Origin: Marinobacter panjinensis
GTDB lineage: Bacteria; Pseudomonadota; Gammaproteobacteria; Pseudomonadales; Oleiphilaceae
DNA: 64,000 bases
Direction: 5' to 3'
NCBI RefSeq assembly: GCF_005298175.1
Contig: NZ_SZYH01000001.1
Location: 3,494,274 to 3,558,273, forward strand
Below the pieces are notes generated by a model. The model did not search any database. It saw nothing but the letters and a program-made list of their open reading frames with translations, and was not told the DNA's origin. Position numbers and translations under genes: made by a program. This document shows, in pieces, positions 54,952 through 64,000 of this stretch. The number at the start of each line of letters is the position of its first letter. Positions within the stretch are counted from its first letter, which is position 1.

Positions 54952-56736
54952 TTAACTCCGTCGGTATTGATAGTAGCTTTCGATATCGGTTTTCAGTACC
55001 ACGCCGTAGACGCGCTGAATCATTGGAGCAACGTGGCGTTGGACGTAAAGGGCCTCTACGTTGGTGTGCTCAAACTCGTTCAGTGCTTCTTCCAGCGTGG
55101 CCTGGTATTGCACCGGGGCAATATCCCGACGATTCGCCGGAATATCCATGAGGTCAACCTGCTCCGGAACGGCCTCTTCGTCTTCGTGCTCACGGCTGGC
55201 TGGAGATTTGGTGTCTTCCAGGTAGCGGGCGAGATCCACGGCGGGTAAAAGGGCGGTGGGCCCATTACTGCCTTCCACAACCAGCCACTTGGGCTCGGAT
55301 TTCAGAATCTTGCCAGCCTCCTCCCGGGACAGGAAGCGCTCGGTGCGAAGAATGCTCCGGTCCATGATGGCACCGACGGAAACCCGCCTCAGCGCCTGGA
55401 TCACCGGGGAGTTCTGGTAGCTCAGACCCTGGCTTTTCAGAATGGTCAGGAAAAGCGATTTCTTGCCAAAAGCCTCGCTCGTCACCAGGCTCGCGGTGGT
55501 AATCACCAGCATGCCGGGCAGGATGATGTTCGGGTTCCTGGTTACCTCCATCAGCGCCATCAGTGCTGCAAGTGGAGCCTGCAACACGGCCCCCATCATT
55601 GCACCCATACCAAGCATCGCATAGAAACCTACGGATGAGGCGGTATCCGGAAAAATCTGTGCGCCAATCAGGCCCATGGCGCCGCCCAGTGTTGCCCCCA
55701 TGAACAGGGTGGGGCCAATCACCCCGCTGGGCATGCCGAGGCCGATCGTGATTGACGTAATGATCAGCTTTGCAATACCGACACCGAGCAGAAGCCAGAA
55801 CGGCAGTTGATTATCAAGAGTGGACTGGACCGTATCGTAGCCAATACCCATGACTTCCGGCACCACCACGGCAAATGGCACCATGAGAAGCCCTGCCATA
55901 GTTAGCCGCAGCAATACCGGGCGATGATGGTGGCGCCCGGTCGTGTCTACCAGTTGTATGAGCGCCGCCGCAGCAACTCCGATAATAATGGCTATTGCGA
56001 TAATCCATGGGATCTCCAGCAGGGAGTTCATGGTCAGCGGCGGTACGCTGAAGGCAACCTCGGAACCGTACATGGCCTGGCTCACTACCGCAGCTGTTAC
56101 GGATGCCAGGATGATAGGCGTGAAGCCGGCGATGGTATATTCCATCATCACCACTTCCATGGCGAAGATGACACCGGATATCGGTGTGTTGAACGAGGCG
56201 GATATGGCAGCGGCACAGCCGCAGGCAACCAGCGTACGAATGCTGTTGTTGGGCAATCTCATCCACTGGCCCATGAGGCTCGAAAAGGCTGCGCCAAGAT
56301 GGACTGCCGGCCCTTCCCGGCCGGCGGACTGCCCGGTGACCACTGTGCTGACCCCCGTTATAAACTGAACCAGGGCGCTGCGCACGGATATATAACCCTG
56401 ATGGTAGTTCAGACGTTCCATCACGTGCACGATGCCGACCTTGCGGTCATGAGTCGCAAGATTGTGCATCAGCAGCCCTAACCCGACGGCGCCCCCAAGA
56501 GGAAGAATTGCCCGGGTGAGAATGCCCAGCTCTTCAAAGGATTCAGAGTCTCCGCCAGGCAGGAAGTGTTCCAGCGGCCACTCGATCGCCAGCCGGAAAA
56601 CCAGGATCACGCCACCGGTAAACAACCCGGACAGCAGCCCGAGAACTGCCAGTTGGGGCAATGCATCCACACCGGATAGCCGGCGGCGGAAAACAGGGAT
56701 CAGGTTCTCGGTAATCTTATGCCAAAATCTACGCAT
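54952..56736 (-). CDS. ClC-type chloride channel/transporter with CBS-like C-terminus
   Basis: The 594-residue protein has a ClC membrane domain (about 25-430) with the signature GQSAGREGPAVHLGAAFSSL, the second anion-site motif TPISGVIFAMEVVMM and GLGMPSGVIGPTLFMGATLG. A cytoplasmic region with CBS-like sequences follows (about 450-594; SVGAIMDRSI, then DIPANRRDIAPVQYQATLEE). ClC proteins move chloride, in many cases in exchange for protons. The gating-glutamate position is kept in GREGP. The ATG at 56736 fits homologues; an upstream ATG at 56811 is possible. It may be co-transcribed with hemJ. Confidence 0.9.
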   Translation of the reverse strand: MRRFWHKITENLIPVFRRRLSGVDALPQLAVLGLLSGLFTGGVILVFRLAIEWPLEHFLPGGDSESFEELGILTRAILPLGGAVGLGLLMHNLATHDRKVGIVHVMERLNYHQGYISVRSALVQFITGVSTVVTGQSAGREGPAVHLGAAFSSLMGQWMRLPNNSIRTLVACGCAAAISASFNTPISGVIFAMEVVMMEYTIAGFTPIILASVTAAVVSQAMYGSEVAFSVPPLTMNSLLEIPWIIAIAIIIGVAAAALIQLVDTTGRHHHRPVLLRLTMAGLLMVPFAVVVPEVMGIGYDTVQSTLDNQLPFWLLLGVGIAKLIITSITIGLGMPSGVIGPTLFMGATLGGAMGLIGAQIFPDTASSVGFYAMLGMGAMMGAVLQAPLAALMALMEVTRNPNIILPGMLVITTASLVTSEAFGKKSLFLTILKSQGLSYQNSPVIQALRRVSVGAIMDRSILRTERFLSREEAGKILKSEPKWLVVEGSNGPTALLPAVDLARYLEDTKSPASREHEDEEAVPEQVDLMDIPANRRDIAPVQYQATLEEALNEFEHTNVEALYVQRHVAPMIQRVYGVVLKTDIESYYQYRRS

Positions 56737-56870
56737 GAACGCCGGGTTTCCGGTGGTGAGTGATTTCCTGACGATATTGTAACCAGCGCTGATGGGGCTG
56801 CAATAAGTCATTGGTTTATCATGTTAGACTATTGGGCTTTCGGGAACCTGATTTGTAGCTGGAGTAACTG

Positions 56871-57908
56871 GTGATAAAAGTAGGCATTGTAGGTGGAACC
56901 GGTTATACCGGTGTTGAGCTTCTGAGAATTCTGGCGGTTCATCCTGAAGTGACGGTGAGTTGTATTACATCGCGCTCGGAGGCGGGCATGCCGGTTGCCG
57001 ACATGTATCCGAACCTGCGTGGCCATTACGACCTCGCTTTTTCAGAGCCTGATGTGCAAACCCTGGCAGCCTGTGACCTGGTCTTTTTCGCAACTCCCCA
57101 TGGCGTGGCTATGCGCATGATGCCGGAACTGATGGCTGCGGGTGCCCGAGTTGTGGACCTGTCTGCGGACTTCCGCCTGAAGGATCTTGATGTCTGGGCC
57201 AACTGGTACGGCATGCCCCACGAGAGCCCCGAGTGGGCAGAAAAGGCCGTCTATGGCCTGCCAGAAGTGGTCAGGGGCGAGATTCGCACTGCGCAACTGG
57301 TGGCCAATCCGGGTTGTTACCCGACAGCGGTTCAACTGGGCTTTCTGCCCTTGCTGGAGAACGGGCTGGTCGATCCGTCGCGACTGATCGCCGATGCCAA
57401 GTCTGGTGCCAGTGGCGCCGGGCGGCAGGGCAAAATCGGCATGCTGCACGGCGAGGTCGGTGAGAGCTTCAAGGCTTATGGCGCCTCTGGCCACAGGCAT
57501 CTTCCCGAAATCCGCCAGGGGCTGTCGCAGGCCGCTGGCAGCGAAGTGGGTGTCACCTTCGTGCCGCACCTGATCCCGATGGTTCGCGGTATCGAAGCCA
57601 CGCTGTATGCGGAGCTGCGTAACTCTGCTGATTTTGATCGCTTGCAGTCACTGTACGAAGAGCGGTTCCGGGACGAGCCGTTTGTGGATGTTATGCCCTT
57701 TGGCAGCCACCCGGAAACCCGCAGTGTTCGTGGTGCCAACCAGTGCCGTATGGCGCTCCATCGGCAGGAACAGAGCAACATCGTTATCATTTCATCGGTT
57801 ATTGATAACCTGGTGAAGGGTGCGGCGGGCCAGGCCATCCAGAACATGAACATCATGTTCGGCCTGCCGGAAACCATGGGGCTGGAAGCGCCCGCGTTGC
57901 TGCCATAG
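56871..57908 (+). CDS. argC: N-acetyl-gamma-glutamyl-phosphate reductase
   Basis: ArgC reduces N-acetylglutamyl phosphate to the semialdehyde with NADPH in arginine synthesis. The 345-residue product has the nucleotide motif [20 protein letters not shown], catalytic C149 in [12 protein letters not shown], and the late histidine region. The start is GTG at 56871 with GGAG six bases upstream. It heads a plus-strand run argC-DUF6776-bactofilin-erpA, as in Pseudomonas. Confidence 0.96.
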   Translation: MIKVGIVGGTGYTGVELLRILAVHPEVTVSCITSRSEAGMPVADMYPNLRGHYDLAFSEPDVQTLAACDLVFFATPHGVAMRMMPELMAAGARVVDLSADFRLKDLDVWANWYGMPHESPEWAEKAVYGLPEVVRGEIRTAQLVANPGCYPTAVQLGFLPLLENGLVDPSRLIADAKSGASGAGRQGKIGMLHGEVGESFKAYGASGHRHLPEIRQGLSQAAGSEVGVTFVPHLIPMVRGIEATLYAELRNSADFDRLQSLYEERFRDEPFVDVMPFGSHPETRSVRGANQCRMALHRQEQSNIVIISSVIDNLVKGAAGQAIQNMNIMFGLPETMGLEAPALLP

Positions 57909-57917
57909 GTTCTCCCG

Positions 57918-58658
57918 GTGAGTGAATCCAGAAAGCCCGCTGAAGAATACGTTGTCATCCGCCATCGCCCAGGCTACCGGCTTCGCCGTACCCTGATACT
58001 GTTGGTATTCTCCATTACCGCCGCAGTGCTCGGGTACGCAACGGGCATGGCCCAGGGCGGATTCCGGTTTTCCACCGCGGAGGAATCCCGCGATCGCCTT
58101 GAGGAGCAGGTTGAACAGCTGCGGGAGCAGAACCGGGAAACCAGTCAGCAACTGGTCAATCTCGAGCGGGGGCGAACCATTGATGCCCAGGCCCTGAATC
58201 AGGCCCGCAGAACCATCGTAGCTCTGGAAACGCAGATCGCATCACTGAAAGCGGATCTGACTTTCTATAAAAACATAATGGCACCTTCGGAAACCAGCAA
58301 GGGGTTGCAGGTTGACCGACTGGCTATGCAAAGTGCCAGGCAGGAGGGTGCCTATAATTTCAAGCTGGTGCTGACCCAGGTTGGCGATAACAAGAGTTAT
58401 ATTGCGGGTGTGGTTGCCGTAAACGTTATCGGCATACGGAATGAAGAAAAAGAAGTTATCGCCCTTCGGGATCTTTCCGACGATATTGACGATCTTGGAG
58501 TCAGATTCCGCTTCCGGTACTTCCAGGATATTGAAGGCCTGTTGCGGGTGCCGGACGGGTTTGAGCCCCTGGAGTTGCAGGTGGTAGCCCGCGCCGAAGG
58601 CAGTAAATCGTCCCAGGCGGAACGTACATTTGATTGGGATGAACTAACGGAGAACTGA
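57918..58658 (+). CDS. DUF6776-like coiled-coil membrane protein
   Basis: The 246-residue protein has a basic N-terminus, one membrane helix (about 25-45, TLILLVFSITAAVLGYATGM), a periplasmic coiled coil (about 55-115, RDRLEEQVEQLREQNRETSQ), and a beta-rich C-terminal domain. It resembles proteins placed in DUF6776, of unknown function. The start is a GTG at 57918, ten bases after argC. The bactofilin gene begins one base after its stop. Membrane anchor plus coiled coil plus bactofilin suggests a cell-envelope role, but this is inference. Confidence 0.78.
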   Translation: MSESRKPAEEYVVIRHRPGYRLRRTLILLVFSITAAVLGYATGMAQGGFRFSTAEESRDRLEEQVEQLREQNRETSQQLVNLERGRTIDAQALNQARRTIVALETQIASLKADLTFYKNIMAPSETSKGLQVDRLAMQSARQEGAYNFKLVLTQVGDNKSYIAGVVAVNVIGIRNEEKEVIALRDLSDDIDDLGVRFRFRYFQDIEGLLRVPDGFEPLELQVVARAEGSKSSQAERTFDWDELTEN

Positions 58659-58659
58659 C

Positions 58660-59133
58660 ATGCTTGGCAAGAAGAAACAGAAACCCCGCCGCCCCAGTGG
58701 GCATTTTGATACCCTCGTCTCGTCCCGGACAACGGTGGAGGGGGATGTGCATTTCTCCGGTGGGCTTCACGTTGACGGCACGATTCGCGGCCGGGTGGTC
58801 GCGGAAGAAGGCGGCGACGCGGTGCTCAGAGTGTCTGAAGTCGGCTCTGTGGAAGGGGACATTGTTGCACCCCACGTGATCGTCAACGGCACAGTGCATG
58901 GGGACGTCTATGCATCTACGCACCTAGAGCTGGCGGAAAAAGCCTCGATTCACGGCAATGTCTACTACAACCTGATTGAAATGGCCATGGGTGCCTCGGT
59001 GAATGGCAGCCTGGTTCACCAGAACGAACCAGTCGGGCTGCTTGGCCGCGACAAGCACCAGGCCAGTGCCCGGGTGGCCGACGAAGACAAAGCTGAAAAC
59101 CATGGCGATACAGCGGTACCTGGTAAGGAATAG
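58660..59133 (+). CDS. Bactofilin (polymer-forming cytoskeletal protein)
   Basis: The 157-residue protein has the bactofilin beta-helix (about 15-125) with repeats such as [40 protein letters not shown] and [20 protein letters not shown]. The tails are flexible: a basic start ([11 protein letters not shown]) and a charged end. Bactofilins polymerise without nucleotide and localise wall or envelope factors. TGACATG joins it to the upstream coiled-coil gene, so the two are co-translated and may act together. Confidence 0.93.
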   Translation: MLGKKKQKPRRPSGHFDTLVSSRTTVEGDVHFSGGLHVDGTIRGRVVAEEGGDAVLRVSEVGSVEGDIVAPHVIVNGTVHGDVYASTHLELAEKASIHGNVYYNLIEMAMGASVNGSLVHQNEPVGLLGRDKHQASARVADEDKAENHGDTAVPGKE

Positions 59134-59198
59134 TTGATTGTTTTAGTCAGGAATACGATAATCAGGTCAGATTTTATCCAGGCAAACCGGAGGCGGAC

Positions 59199-59552
59199 TT
59201 GAGTGTAGTTCAGCAACAGGCAATGACACCGATATTTTTCAGTGACAGTGCGGTGTCCAAAGTTCGTGATCTTGTTGAGGAAGAGGGCAACTCTGACCTC
59301 AAGCTTCGCGTGTTTGTGACCGGTGGTGGTTGCTCTGGTTTCCAGTACGGGTTCTCGTTTGACGATGCTCAGGACGAAGAAGACACCGTTATTGAGAAGG
59401 ATGGTGTGATGTTACTGGTGGATCCCATGAGCTATCAGTACCTGGTCGGGGCAACCGTGGATTACCAGGAAGGACTGCAGGGTTCACAGTTTGTGGTGCA
59501 GAATCCCAACGCGAGCTCCACGTGTGGATGCGGCAGCTCCTTTTCCATCTGA
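59199..59552 (+). CDS. erpA: Iron-sulfur cluster insertion protein ErpA
   Basis: ErpA is an A-type carrier that delivers Fe-S clusters to apo-proteins such as IspG and IspH. The 117-residue product has the three cluster ligands C45 ([13 protein letters not shown]), C109 and C111 ([11 protein letters not shown]). The start is TTG at 59199 with GGAGG five bases upstream; the first ATG (residue 9) is just before the conserved domain. It follows bactofilin by 65 bases, the Pseudomonas order. Confidence 0.95.
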   Translation: MSVVQQQAMTPIFFSDSAVSKVRDLVEEEGNSDLKLRVFVTGGGCSGFQYGFSFDDAQDEEDTVIEKDGVMLLVDPMSYQYLVGATVDYQEGLQGSQFVVQNPNASSTCGCGSSFSI

Positions 59553-59576
59553 CGCGACGCTGTCTCGCGCACCAGC

Positions 59577-60674
59577 TCAGGTGTAATAGACAGCGCCCAG
59601 AATTCTTTCTCCGCTTGCGCCTGTCACTTCCGGCAGGTTTCCCGATTTTCCTGACAGTGTCTGGCTGGCCAGCCAGGCAAACGCTGCTGGCTCAACCCAC
59701 TGTGGGTCCAGGCCCAACTCCGCGGTAGAAGCGATTCGTAACGGGCTGCAGGTTCGCTTCAGTTCCCGCATAAGCACCTTGTTTCTGGCGCCCCCGCCGC
59801 ATACAAAAATGGTCATCCCCGGTGAGGGAGGTATCTGCTGTGCCACGGTGACGGCCGTCAGTTCCAGCAGAGTCCTCTGAACATCGGCCCCGGGAAGGTC
59901 CGGGTGCCGGTTCAACAGAACCTTTAGCCATTCCAGGTTGAACTTTTCAGTACCGGTGCTTTTTGGTGGCTGTCGCGAGAAATAGGCGTCGGAAAGCATA
60001 TCTCCCAGCAGGCTCTGGTCCACGATGCCTTCATCTGCCCAGGCGCCATCCTTGTCATAGGTGCGCCCAGTCTGATCCAGGCACCATGCATCCATCAGTG
60101 CATTCGATGGTCCGGTGTCAAACCCGGTGACAGGCGCTTTGTTGGCGGCGGGCAGGTGGGTGATATTGGCAATGCCGCCAAGGTTTAGAATACAGCGGTC
60201 CTCTCCGGCATCGCCGAAGAACGCTTTGTGGAACGCCGGGACCAGTGGCGCGCCTTGTCCTCCGGCTGCCAGGTCGCGCCGTCGGAAGTCGGCAACGGTT
60301 GTTATGCCGGTGCGTTCTGCAATGAGATTGGGGTCGCCAACCTGAATGGAAAAGGGTGCTGAACCGTCTGGCTGGTGCCGAATCGTCTGCCCGTGGCTGC
60401 CAATCGCTGCAATTGACGTCGATGGGAAGCCGGACTTTTCAATGACACTGCTTGCGGCAAGAGCAAACAGGGAGCCGGTTGCGTGGTCCAGCTCTCCAAG
60501 GTCATCCGGGGTGCCACGGTTCTGGCTGAGGCTGGCAAGTCGCTGGCGGATACCGTCAGGATAATCGGTAGTGTGAGTGGCGTGGATCCGAATGTTTCGG
60601 TCCTGGAAAGACACCAGTATGGCGTCAATGCCATCCATACTGGTGCCGGACATCAATCCAATCCAGGCTTTCAT
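59577..60674 (-). CDS. anmK: Anhydro-N-acetylmuramic acid kinase
   Basis: AnmK phosphorylates 1,6-anhydro-MurNAc, cleaving the anhydro ring, in peptidoglycan recycling. The 365-residue product begins KAWIGLMSGTSMDGIDAILV and has SHGQTIRHQPDG, VADFRRRDLAAGGQGAPLVP, GGIANITHLPAAN and FDTGPSNALMDAW, all ASKHA-type motifs of the family. It lies three bases after the M23 peptidase gene, tying peptidoglycan cutting and recycling. It converges with erpA. Confidence 0.96.
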   Translation of the reverse strand: MKAWIGLMSGTSMDGIDAILVSFQDRNIRIHATHTTDYPDGIRQRLASLSQNRGTPDDLGELDHATGSLFALAASSVIEKSGFPSTSIAAIGSHGQTIRHQPDGSAPFSIQVGDPNLIAERTGITTVADFRRRDLAAGGQGAPLVPAFHKAFFGDAGEDRCILNLGGIANITHLPAANKAPVTGFDTGPSNALMDAWCLDQTGRTYDKDGAWADEGIVDQSLLGDMLSDAYFSRQPPKSTGTEKFNLEWLKVLLNRHPDLPGADVQRTLLELTAVTVAQQIPPSPGMTIFVCGGGARNKVLMRELKRTCSPLRIASTAELGLDPQWVEPAAFAWLASQTLSGKSGNLPEVTGASGERILGAVYYT

Positions 60675-60677
60675 GTC

Positions 60678-62087
60678 TTATTCGTCTGCGGCCAGGGCCA
60701 GTTGCTGGTAATCCTGGCGGAATAGCTCAAACTTGGCCACCTGCTGGTCGGCGTGCTTCTTGAAGCGGGCCATTTCAGACTGTGGTACCGGCTTGGCATC
60801 CGGCAGTTTCACGGTGCGGGAATTTCTCGGGGATCCATTCACCCGGAACTCATAATGAAGATGAGGGCCGGTTACCATGCCCGACGAGCCCACGTGGCCG
60901 ATAGTGTCGCCCTGTTTGACGCGCGATCCATTCTTTATGCCTTTGCCGAGGCGGCTCATGTGGGCATAGAGGGTAGTGATGTTGTCACCGTGCTTGAGAA
61001 TAACGGTGCGCCCGTAACCACCTTTCCAGCCTGCAAACTGAACCCGGCCGTGACCGGCTGCCTTGATCGGTGTTCCCGGAGGTGCCGCGTAGTCTGTGCC
61101 TTCGTGAGGGCGAACCACATCCAGCACCGGATGGCGGCGCTGCAGGTTAAAGGAGGAAGAAACCCGCGCACTGATCGGCGTTCTCAGGAACGCCTTGCGC
61201 ATACTGCTGCCATCGGGGCTGTAATAGTCGGTATCGCCGTTGCTGTCGGTGTACTGCAGTGCGATGACGTCTTTGCCCTGGTTAACGAACCGGGCGGAGA
61301 TAATGTTGCCGGTGTCGAACTTTTCTCCATCCAGGTACAGCTCTTCGTAAACCACCTCAAACCGGTCGCCCTTGCGCACGTCATAAACGAAGTCGATGTT
61401 CCAGCCGAAGATGCCTGCCATTTCCATCGCCAGCCCGTCTGACATACCGGCTTCCCGGGCCGCTACATAAAGCGAACCGTCAATAATGCCGGAGGCAAAG
61501 GCAGGTTTTACGTCGGGTTCACGTATCACCGTTTCGCCTTTGAAGCCATCTTCGGTTTTTTCGACACGAAGGGTTTCCAGAAGGTTGCGCTGAAGGTCAA
61601 CCGCTGTCAGTTCGCCGGCGTCATCGGTTGCGAACGCGATGGTTTCACCCGCATAAAGCCGCTGTAATTTGTCCGCTTCACCGTCGCCATGAATAACCGA
61701 CAGCATGATGCCGTCGTTGAAGCCGGCCTTGCCAAAGAGGGAGGACAGGGTGTCGCCGGACTTGATCTTGTACTCTTGCCATTGCAGCTCAGGCTCACTG
61801 GCCTCCGCGATGGCAGCTGCTGTATCAAGTGCCTCAGGCAGCTCGGGTTCTTTTTTGGCTGTGGCTACTTCAGGATCAGGAGCCGGTTTTTCGTTGCTCT
61901 TCGCCTGCTTGGCGGGCGGACTGCCTGACTCGCTGACGGTGCCTTCATCGAGATCGAGTGCGTAGGCCATTCTGTTGGCTTCAACGTTGGCACTTGGGCT
62001 CATGAGAATCGCGGCGGCGATGACCACGCTGGTCGCGGCGGCGATGGTAATATGTGTTTTTGGAAACATTTTCAGCACGTGTCGCAT
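60678..62087 (-). CDS. M23 family murein endopeptidase with LysM/OapA-like domain (MepM-like)
   Basis: The 469-residue protein has an N-terminal signal-anchor (about 10-32), an acidic Pro-rich linker, a LysM/OapA-type domain (about 100-150, YKIKSGDTLSSLFGKAG) and a C-terminal M23 domain. The metal ligands and catalytic residues are intact: HEGTDYAAPPGTP (H-x3-D), LYAHMS and GPHLHYEF (HxH). Such enzymes cut peptide cross-links to allow wall growth. It is divergent from tyrS and followed by anmK, as in Pseudomonas. The ATG at 62087 has no strong ribosome binding site; an ATG six codons in is possible. Confidence 0.92.
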   Translation of the reverse strand: MRHVLKMFPKTHITIAAATSVVIAAAILMSPSANVEANRMAYALDLDEGTVSESGSPPAKQAKSNEKPAPDPEVATAKKEPELPEALDTAAAIAEASEPELQWQEYKIKSGDTLSSLFGKAGFNDGIMLSVIHGDGEADKLQRLYAGETIAFATDDAGELTAVDLQRNLLETLRVEKTEDGFKGETVIREPDVKPAFASGIIDGSLYVAAREAGMSDGLAMEMAGIFGWNIDFVYDVRKGDRFEVVYEELYLDGEKFDTGNIISARFVNQGKDVIALQYTDSNGDTDYYSPDGSSMRKAFLRTPISARVSSSFNLQRRHPVLDVVRPHEGTDYAAPPGTPIKAAGHGRVQFAGWKGGYGRTVILKHGDNITTLYAHMSRLGKGIKNGSRVKQGDTIGHVGSSGMVTGPHLHYEFRVNGSPRNSRTVKLPDAKPVPQSEMARFKKHADQQVAKFELFRQDYQQLALAADE

Positions 62088-62235
62088 CCGTTTTGATCGG
62101 CATTCCGGTAGGTTGTACTACCTAATTAAAGCTGTTGTTAAAGTATAGACCAACAGATTACCGTATAAAATGCGCTCAGGACAGCTTCAAACATTACCGT
62201 TGGTGGTACGTGGGCCGGATTTCCTGGGTAAGGGT

Positions 62236-62244
62236 TGCTATAAT
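62236..62244 (+). promoter_or_regulatory. Extended -10 promoter of tyrS
   Basis: TGCTATAAT is a perfect extended -10. Predicted transcription starts near 62251, leaving a leader of about 135 bases before the ATG. No good -35 is seen. Confidence 0.55.
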
Positions 62245-62384
62245 CCCCCGCCTTAAATACGCGGCCCTGTTTAAAAACTGAGCAGGAATACTGTAGCAGG
62301 GAGGCCGGTAACGCACAGATTTCTTTTGTAGTGGTCTGTAACCGTCCTTCTGCCCAAACCATCAGAATTGAGGATGTGTGGTTT

Positions 62385-63587
62385 ATGGCATCTATTGATG
62401 AGGCCTTGGCCGTAGTCAAGCGCGGCATGGACGAGTTGATTTCCGAAGAGGCGCTGGTTGAAAAACTTCAAGAGGGGCGTCCCCTCAGGATCAAGGCAGG
62501 GTTCGATCCGACGGCGCCTGATCTGCATCTGGGGCACACCGTACTGATCAACAAGCTTCGTCAGTTTCAGGATCTGGGGCACGAGGTTATTTTTCTTATT
62601 GGTGACTTTACCGGGATGATTGGTGATCCAACCGGTAAGAGCGCCACCCGTCCTCCACTCACCGAGGCGCAGGTGGCCGAAAATGCCGTCAGCTATAAAG
62701 AGCAGGTGTTCAAGATCCTGGATCCCGGCAAGACCAGGGTCGTTTTCAATTCCGACTGGATGAGCAAGCTCTCCGCTGCAGATATGATCCGCCTGGCCGG
62801 TCAGTACACAGTCGCACGGATGCTGGAGCGAGACGACTTCACCAAGCGCTATCGCGCCGAACAGCCCATCGCCATACACGAGTTCCTTTATCCTCTTGTG
62901 CAGGGCTATGACTCAGTGGCACTCGAGGCCGATGTCGAACTGGGAGGAACTGACCAGAAATTCAACCTTCTGATGGGGCGCATTCTGCAGAGACATTATG
63001 GCCAGTCGCCTCAGGTCGTTCTCACCATGCCGATACTCGAAGGGCTCGACGGCGTCCAGAAAATGTCGAAGTCCCTTGGCAACTATGTAGGTGTCAACGA
63101 TTCGCCCGGGGAGATGTACACCAAATTGCTGTCCATGCCGGATGATCTGCTTTGGCGTTATTTTGAATTGTTGAGCTTCCGGTCGCTGACAGAAGTGGAG
63201 GAGTTTCATGCTGCCGTAGATGGTGGTGCTAACCCGCAGGATTATAAGAAGCTGCTGGCGGAAGAGATCATTACCCGTTTCCACGACGCCGAAGCGGCTG
63301 CCACGGCTCACAAGTCGGCTGGTAACCGGGTGGGCCTGGGAGAGATCCCTGAGAATGTGCCCGTGGTGGAGGTTTCCCTGGCCGGGCGCGGTGAATTGCA
63401 TATTGTGTCATTGCTCAAGGAGGCCAACCTGGCGAGCAATGGCAAGGCTGCGAAGGACGTGTTCGGGCGCGGCGCTGTTTACATTAATGGCGAGCAGGTA
63501 ACAGATGAGCGGATGTTTTCCGCTGGTGATGACTGTGTCGTCCAGGCAGGTAAGAAGAAAATTGCCCGTGTTCTGGTCAAGGATTGA
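62385..63587 (+). CDS. tyrS: Tyrosyl-tRNA synthetase
   Basis: TyrRS charges tRNA-Tyr. The 400-residue product has [20 protein letters not shown] (HIGH as HLGH), [34 protein letters not shown], the loop KMSKSLGN and a C-terminal S4-like RNA-binding domain. The KMSKS form and SATRPPLT place it with the TyrZ/TyrRS2 type of Pseudomonas rather than E. coli TyrS (KFGKT). The ATG at 62385 is chosen with GAGGA about ten bases upstream; an earlier in-frame GTG lies in the leader. It sits just before the rrn promoters. Confidence 0.96.
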   Translation: MASIDEALAVVKRGMDELISEEALVEKLQEGRPLRIKAGFDPTAPDLHLGHTVLINKLRQFQDLGHEVIFLIGDFTGMIGDPTGKSATRPPLTEAQVAENAVSYKEQVFKILDPGKTRVVFNSDWMSKLSAADMIRLAGQYTVARMLERDDFTKRYRAEQPIAIHEFLYPLVQGYDSVALEADVELGGTDQKFNLLMGRILQRHYGQSPQVVLTMPILEGLDGVQKMSKSLGNYVGVNDSPGEMYTKLLSMPDDLLWRYFELLSFRSLTEVEEFHAAVDGGANPQDYKKLLAEEIITRFHDAEAAATAHKSAGNRVGLGEIPENVPVVEVSLAGRGELHIVSLLKEANLASNGKAAKDVFGRGAVYINGEQVTDERMFSAGDDCVVQAGKKKIARVLVKD

Positions 63588-63626
63588 TCGGAATCCGGGG
63601 TTTCTGAGAAAATATCCAAAAGCTCG

Positions 63627-63654
63627 TTGACACCTCGAGTGAGCTCTGTAGAAT
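63627..63654 (+). promoter_or_regulatory. rRNA operon promoter P1
   Basis: TTGACA (63627-63632), 16 bases, TAGAAT (63649-63654), followed by the GC-containing discriminator ACGCAT. It is 40 bases after the tyrS stop. Confidence 0.85.
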
Positions 63655-63758
63655 ACGCATCTCGTTCGAGGGACACGCCACTGAGGCGGGTCAGAAATCG
63701 AACGACAACCGTTTGATTTAGTTGAAGAATTCGAGTTTTTAAATTCTTCAGAAAGCGG

Positions 63759-63786
63759 TTGACAAGGCAGCGATTCGATGTAGAAT
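63759..63786 (+). promoter_or_regulatory. rRNA operon promoter P2
   Basis: TTGACA (63759-63764), 16 bases, TAGAAT (63781-63786) then ACGCCA. It is nearly a repeat of P1. An A/T-rich stretch with inverted arms GAAGAATT (63724-63731) and AATTCTTC (63742-63749) lies just upstream as a likely UP element. Confidence 0.88.
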
Positions 63787-63815
63787 ACGCCACCTTGATC
63801 GGGCAAGCCCCGAAC

Positions 63816-63826
63816 GCTCTTTAAAA
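63816..63826 (+). promoter_or_regulatory. BoxA antitermination site of the rRNA leader
   Basis: GCTCTTTAAAA matches the boxA consensus (GCTCTTTAACA) that recruits NusB/S10 to the leader, 30 bases after P2 and 130 bases before 16S. Confidence 0.8.
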
Positions 63827-63955
63827 AGTTGACCAAGTAATTCGTGTGGGCGCTGGCCGAGGTATTTCGGATACGAAATATCAGGACAGTGACTCGTCGA
63901 AAATTGAGTTTTGTCTTGAGCAAGAATAGAGAATCTTCGGATTCTTGTATGATTT

Positions 63956-64000
63956 AAACTGAAGAGTTTGATCATGGCTCAGATTGAACGCTGGCGGCAG
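63956..64000 (+). rRNA. 16S ribosomal RNA, 5' end only
   Basis: AAACTGAAGAGTTTGATCAT followed by GGCTCAGATTGAACGCTGGC is the universal 16S 5' end. The gene runs off the window after 45 bases. Confidence 0.97.

Overview
The window reads as a chromosomal segment of a gammaproteobacterium close to Marinobacter. It is dense and single-copy in character, and moderately GC-rich. Several blocks keep the gene order of Pseudomonas: gmk-rpoZ-spoT-ridA-oxyR-recG; tRNA-Ile2/rpoD-dnaG-rpsU/tsaD-plsY-folB-folK; dksA-gluQRS-cbrA-cbrB-pcnB-folK-panB-panC-pgi; and argC-bactofilin-erpA-anmK-M23 peptidase-tyrS-rrn. The genus is inferred from protein resemblance and synteny, not from a search. I saw no phage, insertion sequence, CRISPR array or defence island.

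Layout. 1-10 kb: the end of a GGDEF protein, gmk, rpoZ, spoT, ridA, an SDR protein, oxyR, recG and a YbaK/HDOD protein. 10-20 kb: a less conserved stretch with a molybdopterin oxidoreductase, a REP-like inverted pair, a large Ig-like lipoprotein paired with a FadL-type porin, a GST, a CsaA-like protein and an orphan PEP-CTERM protein. 21-28 kb: tRNA-Ile2, the rpsU-dnaG-rpoD operon, tsaD, plsY, folB, folK. 28-41 kb: pgi, panC, panB, a second folK, pcnB, the CbrAB two-component system, gluQRS, dksA. 41-50 kb: sfsA, a Rieske protein, a kinase fusion, PBP1b with an LpoP-like lipoprotein, and an ECF sigma/anti-sigma module with a divergent DUF4382 lipoprotein and a TPR/beta-barrel protein. 50-64 kb: a true lipase, hemL, thiE, thiD, hemJ, a ClC channel, argC, bactofilin, erpA, anmK, an M23 peptidase, tyrS, and the promoters and first 45 bases of a 16S rRNA gene.

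The most interesting element is between pcnB and cbrB (33746-34343), where no protein is credible. On the minus strand it has four TGTTAC/GTAACA half-sites of the kind CbrB binds, a correctly spaced -24/-12 sigma-54 promoter, and a roughly 380-nt transcript. That transcript begins GCACAACAACAA, carries several A-rich CA-motif clusters and ends in an intrinsic terminator. This is the architecture of CrcZ, the Pseudomonas RNA that sequesters Hfq/Crc to relieve carbon catabolite repression. I know CrcZ-type RNAs only from Pseudomonadaceae, so a complete CbrX-CbrA-CbrB-CrcZ unit here would extend the system.

Other points worth checking are: thiD, whose conserved N-terminus has no ATG, GTG or TTG start; a heat-shock-type promoter for rpoD; a promoter followed at once by a terminator ahead of spoT; a possible sigma-54 promoter before the PEP-CTERM gene; and a family I lipase with no foldase gene beside it. 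All product names come from reading the translations; regulatory sites come from pattern matching by eye.
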